A stretch of DNA of 64,000 nt from Liolophura sinensis. Its lineage: Eukaryota; Mollusca; Polyplacophora; Chitonida; Chitonidae. Shown here in pieces: positions 59,450-64,000 of the stretch. A program made the translations under genes and the position numbers. The notes beneath the pieces are model-generated. The model worked only from the letters and a program-made list of their open reading frames with translations, did no database searches and was not told the origin of the DNA. The stretch covers positions 19,333,385 through 19,397,384 of the forward strand of contig NC_088295.1 in the NCBI RefSeq assembly GCF_032854445.1, given 5' to 3'. The first letter of the stretch is position 1. Each line of letters opens with the position of its first letter.

Positions 59450-60999
59450 AGCTATTATTTAGTTTTGAATAGGAATAGAATGGAATGCAACAGGCAGTGG
59501 TGTTCTAATCCCACTATATCTGAACTAACTTTGCCCTTCCATGCATTGTATTTAAGCCATGTACACGGCAGATGTGATGTATTGGTTTCATTGCTTATTG
59601 TGGCTTTTATCATTTTAAGGTTTGGAACACAAGTTATGTGGTCTTATGATGTGTTTTATCATTTGAAAAAAAAAAGCGCTTTACATTTTCTGTGATGATC
59701 ATGACATGTACAGTGTTCATAATGTTGTGAGTTCTGTAAACCAATTCTGGCTCAGAGCAAAGGCTAGCAAACTCACTGGTGGTGACCATGCTAATAAGAC
59801 TGTGTCTGTATTTGGCAGTCTTTCAGATCTTAAGCGTTGAGCCAATACCCATTGCCATCCTGAATTCCACTGGCATAAATCATTAATGCCTACTGCATTG
59901 CTAGTATTAGGGTTATTCCCTTGTCTGCTTAGGTTGGCAGTCCAAGCCATTTCTTCAATATCTGGAATTAATTCTTAGCACAGCCGGTGTTGTATCATAG
60001 ACTTTCATAATTTCATATTTGAATTTGAATACTTTGATGAAAGTATTGTCATTTATTTATTACTCAGCTGACATGATAAATAATAACCCAGCAGACATGG
60101 TATAAAAATATTGATTCAGAATTTTTGGTAGCAAACTGAGCAAGTTGTCTGTTTCCAGCTGCTTACGCTTTCCTGGCAGAGACAAACTGTGCATTTATTT
60201 TGATGAGAGATAAAACTGTGGGCAAGTGGAATAATGAGGCTAGGGTAGGAGACAGTGTGGCATGCTGTTGCAGGCTGATAAAAGGTTGTCACTCATGTTG
60301 GGGTGATAGATGCTGTGGGATAGCAGGAACCCTGGCACAGAAATCAATAAACTATATCTGAGTCTAAAACTGCCCCATAGCCTGCCTGAGCTGAGCAATG
60401 TGAGACTGGTCACTGGCAGGCCCTTCAAAAACCTATACTCTCCGGTCTACATGTATATGCAGTATATCCTGTGTAGTGCATTAGTCCTGGTCAGTGTGTA
60501 TGATGAACAAGAATGTACCAGACAAGTAAAGGGCTATTATTGTAAATGTACATGTAACTTATTCACCAACAATAACTGACAAGCCCTTCCACAACTACGT
60601 GTGACACAGTCAGATAGAATGTTCTGTAAGTGTCTGACATCAGTACTAGCATTTCAGTACACATACTGTAGAATACATGTATGTGGATGCAGTATTGGTG
60701 CAGATATGTGAAATTGGTAAGTGTGGTTCCTTATTGCTGCATGCTATAGCACTTACTGATAGGTTCCAGGTTAGTGTAGGGAAAAACTTTTTTGTCACAA
60801 CATTGTGAACAGATTTTCTCTTGGCATGTACAGTAATCAAGTAAATAATAATAAAAAATGTACACCAATTTGATATTAGCTCTCTATTTCCTTAATTAAA
60901 CAGGTATACATCTAGATGTAGTTACTTGTATGTGTTAATCTATGGTGATTGCAGCTAGAATTTCATTAATGTCACTAAGAAAAGTACCATAGTAGATTT

Positions 61000-61440
61000 A
61001 AGGGACAAGAAAACTTTAAAAAATGACACTATAGGCTGAAAAGAGCACATTTTTTCTATGTGGTGGTGCATAATTTTACGATTTTTCCGCGCCATACATG
61101 TAAAGCCTGAAAACGGCAAGGCTGGCATAAATCGCTGAGTCTGTCGCGTCCTCCATCTTTAACACCCTGTATTTTATGTGGGGGGTGTGTTGCTTCTCAG
61201 CCAATGAAAGTCATTAAAACTACCGGCTTGTTCGTCTAAACTTGGTCCACCATTCCGCTTTCCCGATCGTCAAGCGGAAGAAGAGTTCTACCGGAAATGT
61301 ATGAACTGCACTTTGGCGGTTTCCAACGGCAATTCTCCTCCTAACACAGAAGATTTCAGGACTAGGTCTTAGGCAAAATGGAGTCGCCCACAGCGGAGTT
61401 TGGCGCTGACTTATAATTTATAACTTACATATTAGATTAC
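61000..61440 (+). other. CpG-rich block, possible repeat or alternative promoter
   Basis: Unlike its AT-rich surroundings, this stretch has many CpGs (TTTTTCCGCGCC, CTGTCGCGTCC, TCCCGATCGTCAAGCGG, GGAGTCGCCCACAGCGG) and begins with GGGACAAGAAAACTTTAAAA. It could be a mobile element with retained CpG or a promoter for the exon 1.2 kb downstream. I cannot decide between them. Confidence 0.35.
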
Positions 61441-62632
61441 ATAGTACATTTTAGAATTTTTTTTATGGCATGCACCTGCGAGGAAATGCATACTGTTTTC
61501 AATGGTATTAGATTGATATTTAAATTTTCTTCTCCTTTAAGTACTGACCAGAGCATGGGGGCTGAGGTGAAAATATAAGTGGGATTGGAAAGTTTTAGTG
61601 AAGGAATTAGTATGTTACATGGACAGATGTTTTAAGGGGTTTTTTGAAATGGATGATCCTATTTGTATTACTACTATACTCTTCAAACAATGATTTTTAG
61701 TGGCACACAAATATGCTTCTTAACTCAAGAAATATGCCATTATTATTGTTCTATTAAAAATGTACATGTATGAATGCTTGTGTTCTGCTCTGCGGTAAAT
61801 TTCTGTAGTTAGTTGAATTGATGCAGGAGGCAAAACATAGTGACACTTGTGCAATATGTTAACCAAAATGACTCCTTGATTAGGGAGATGGAAGATCCAG
61901 CCTAATTTTATCTGATGATGTATCAGTACATTTGGGTTTTTACCGTGTTTCATTGAGAAGTATTCTGAATGTTTGGAAGAAGTCCAGGCCCCTGCCAGCT
62001 TGGCCCAGGGATGTTCTGATTTGGCCTCAGATTAATGGAACTACATGCAGCACATAAGAAAAGCCAGAGTCTGAATTTAAAAGCTGTAATGCTAATAATA
62101 AAGCAGCCTTTCACTTTGGTTGGCTAGGAACTTGGGAGATGAGGTAATGTCTAGGATTAGGGTATCGCTGGCTAGCGTTAAGGTTAAGTGTCTGTGTTAT
62201 TATTTTCCCTACAGCCGATCACTTAGAATACCTTGTTCAGTCGCCTGCGTTCAGGATCCAAACAGACACAACTTTCTGGACCATATTGCCCTGCATTGAC
62301 TTATATGAGAAAAAGACTGATCAGCTTTATTGTGGAGATGCATGGAATTCCTTCATGTAGTCTGGGCCCCTGTGTGGATGTGATAAATGTGGAATTTTTG
62401 TGACTGTTCCCGTTTAGTTGAGACTTGGTTCTGCTGACCCAGCCGACTCCTCGTCTGTTCTCAGCTACTAGCCCTCACTTTCCTGGCAAAGCTTATCATT
62501 GGCTATTGTCTGAGATAGGCAGGCCAGAACTGTGTACCTACTGGGTTTCATTTGGATTGGGTTTCTGCAATGGCACATTGGTGATCCTTACTGGACTGGC
62601 TAAATTTATCCTCGTTGATTAGCTGAAGGAAA

Positions 62633-62740
62633 ATGGCTGCGGCTGCTGCCGCGGCTGCGGCCGCCACCCAGGTCATCATGGATGACACTCCTCCTCAACA
62701 TCGTCCCTCTCACATTGCCCTCAGAGACTCCCCAAGAGAG
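62633..62740 (+). CDS. Candidate alternative first coding exon with poly-alanine start, unknown protein
   Basis: ATG at 62633 with A at -3, G at +4 and an in-frame TGA 9 nt upstream. It encodes 36 codons: Met, ten Ala from a mixed GCN run, then TQVIMDDTPPQHRPSHIALR and DSPRE. Donor AGAGAG|GTAAGT at 62741 is a perfect consensus and phase 0. The mixed Ala codons, clean start and strong donor make this a likely real first exon. The protein is not recognised. The same phase as 34780-34830 suggests alternative promoters of one gene whose remaining exons lie past the window. Confidence 0.68.
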
Positions 62741-64000
62741 GTAAGTCTGTCCAGTACATCACATGCCCAGTGTACAGTGTAAAATAGGTTTGTATGCACA
62801 TATACATTGTGACAGACCTGCTTGGCATGATCTGCCAGTTCCTCAAAAATGTGGTGCTTTTGATATTAACCTTTGTGAAAATTTCTAATTGTGGATGGTG
62901 TATTCGAGCAGGTATGACATTATATGGTCAATATGTACAGGGTACAGTTATTACATTTACTTGTGCTGTTGGCTAGACAGTATATCCATTGTGCGAGGTA
63001 CCTGTGTGTACTTGATATTTGTGCTAGTCCTTTGTTTGATGATCTCACCATTCGGAATTTCATTGTTTAAGAATCAGAGGAATTTCAATGCTACTTTTAG
63101 GAATCCTTAGAATAGGGTTTATCAACAGTAATCAACAGAAATAACATTTACACTCACTTAAAAAAAAAATGCTGAATCGATGATTGACTGAATTTGGGCA
63201 TCTGTTACTGGCACCATTGCACATGTGAACAGTATGAAAACCTATCCATGTGCCACCTTGATACCTACCACACTATTGGCTTGGCTGTCTTATGTGAACA
63301 TGACATTGAACATATATAGGTAGAATTAAAGTTATGTGAAACTTTCATTTTTAAATCATTGAATGTATGGTCAATAAAAAGCCGTATTTGTGAAATTCAG
63401 AACTTCTGTCTACATGTACATGTGACTTCATGTATGGCTCAGGTTAAAATGAGGTGATAATGCATGTACTGGTTACATGTATGTCTGTGTAGGTTAGCCC
63501 CCTGCATCAAGTACATCTGATATCAGCCTACAGACCCAACCTCTCATATTGGAGCCATGTGTTAGATGAAATACCTACATGTAGAATAATAGACCCACCC
63601 TGAGTGTTATCATTTGAACTGGCTGCTTTGAGCAAGCTGCTGTTGCACAGACGCCCAGAGATGAGAACGGGTGTGTTTGCTTTGTTGTTGTTAGGCCAGT
63701 GTATGACGATGAGTAACAAATGCCAATAAACATAACCAGGGTGCTGGCTTCTCATAGGAGGAAAATATATTTTTCTAGGTCCCGCACTAGTAATTTTATT
63801 TTTCTATGTATGTTTTTTTTAATTATTATTATTTTGAAACATATATGTGAACATGTAGCTGTATTAATTTTTTTACTCTTGCCTTAGGTAAACAGATGAC
63901 AGTTTCAACATGTTAGTGTGTGTGTGTGTGATGTGAATTTATGTGCACATGTAAGGTTTCACCGGAAAACAAAAACATATGTCTCTGCTTAAGTTGAACT
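62741..64000 (+). other. Start of an intron of the plus-strand gene
   Basis: AT- and TG-rich with TACATGTA motifs and a (TG)n run at about 63915-63931. No exon or mobile element recognised. Confidence 0.6.
63915..63931. repeat. (TG)n microsatellite
   Basis: About eight TG dinucleotides in a row. Confidence 0.9.

Larger units (their letters stand above)
34831..62632 (+). other. Probable long first intron of the plus-strand gene, rich in mobile elements
   Basis: A 27.8-kb stretch with no confidently coding exon except a weak candidate at 57739. The plus strand is visibly T/G-rich, the opposite of the DLG5 side, as expected for plus-strand transcription. It holds the TIR elements at 37269 and 54447, SINEs at 39588, 40993, 58601 and 59213, a hAT relic at 44265, a minisatellite at 51759 and a CpG-rich block at about 61000. 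The sections 34831-37263, 41137-44264, 46122-51758, 51967-54441, 55859-57738 and 59450-60999 show nothing I recognise beyond AT-rich sequence and ACATGTA motifs. Confidence 0.5.

Noticed and set aside
62633-62740. Naming the poly-alanine exon from vertebrate gene order around DLG5
   Set aside because: The peptide does not match any neighbour I can recall, and gene order is not reliable across phyla.
1-64000. CRISPR arrays, operons, bacterial promoters or terminators
   Set aside because: The DNA is clearly eukaryotic; the only regular arrays are the minisatellite and microsatellites.

Overview
This window is animal (metazoan) genomic DNA: short exons with GT/AG borders inside long AT-rich introns, no bacterial-type operons, and many retro- and DNA-transposon relics. 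The dense TACATGTA motifs and two tRNA-derived SINE families that I associate with mollusc genomes suggest a lophotrochozoan, most likely a mollusc. No species can be named from the sequence.

Positions 1-30658, minus strand, hold the 5' two-thirds of one gene that I identify with high confidence as discs large homolog 5 (DLG5), a MAGUK scaffold. Ten coding exons can be placed with splice sites and matching phases: 30658-30373 (N-terminal CARD-like domain), 14064-13999, 7414-6008 (a single 1.4 kb coiled-coil exon), 5577-5361, 4790-4655, 4304-4177, 3708-3606, 2686-2617, 2366-2263 and 640-1, giving 1052 complete codons. They encode the CARD-like region, the coiled coil, PDZ1, PDZ2 and the start of the Ser/Pro-rich linker. 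The linker remainder, PDZ3, PDZ4, SH3 and guanylate kinase domains must lie beyond position 1. The introns contain a decayed LINE, SINE fragments and tandem duplications.

Positions 30659-34779 are the divergent intergenic/promoter interval. The DLG5 leader side carries short upstream ORFs. The other side is CpG-richer and has a doubled CACGTG motif.

Positions 34780-64000 look like a second transcription unit on the plus strand. Two candidate first coding exons (34780-34830 and 62633-62740) both end in phase 0 at good donors, as expected for alternative promoters feeding one downstream exon. The gene body lies past the window and I do not recognise the protein. A third, weaker candidate exon is at 57739-57859. 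By eye, the plus strand is A/C-rich on the DLG5 side and T/G-rich on this side, which fits divergent transcription.

The 34.8-62.6 kb interval is rich in mobile DNA. It has a full-length tRNA-SINE with a 12-bp target duplication, more SINE copies, a hAT relic with a recognisable C-terminal dimerisation motif, a 48-bp minisatellite built of 16-bp subunits, and two inverted copies of a non-autonomous terminal-inverted-repeat element (ends CAGACCCC, 5-bp target duplications). One of these copies carries a nested insertion with similar ends. This TIR family is the most novel-looking item in the window.
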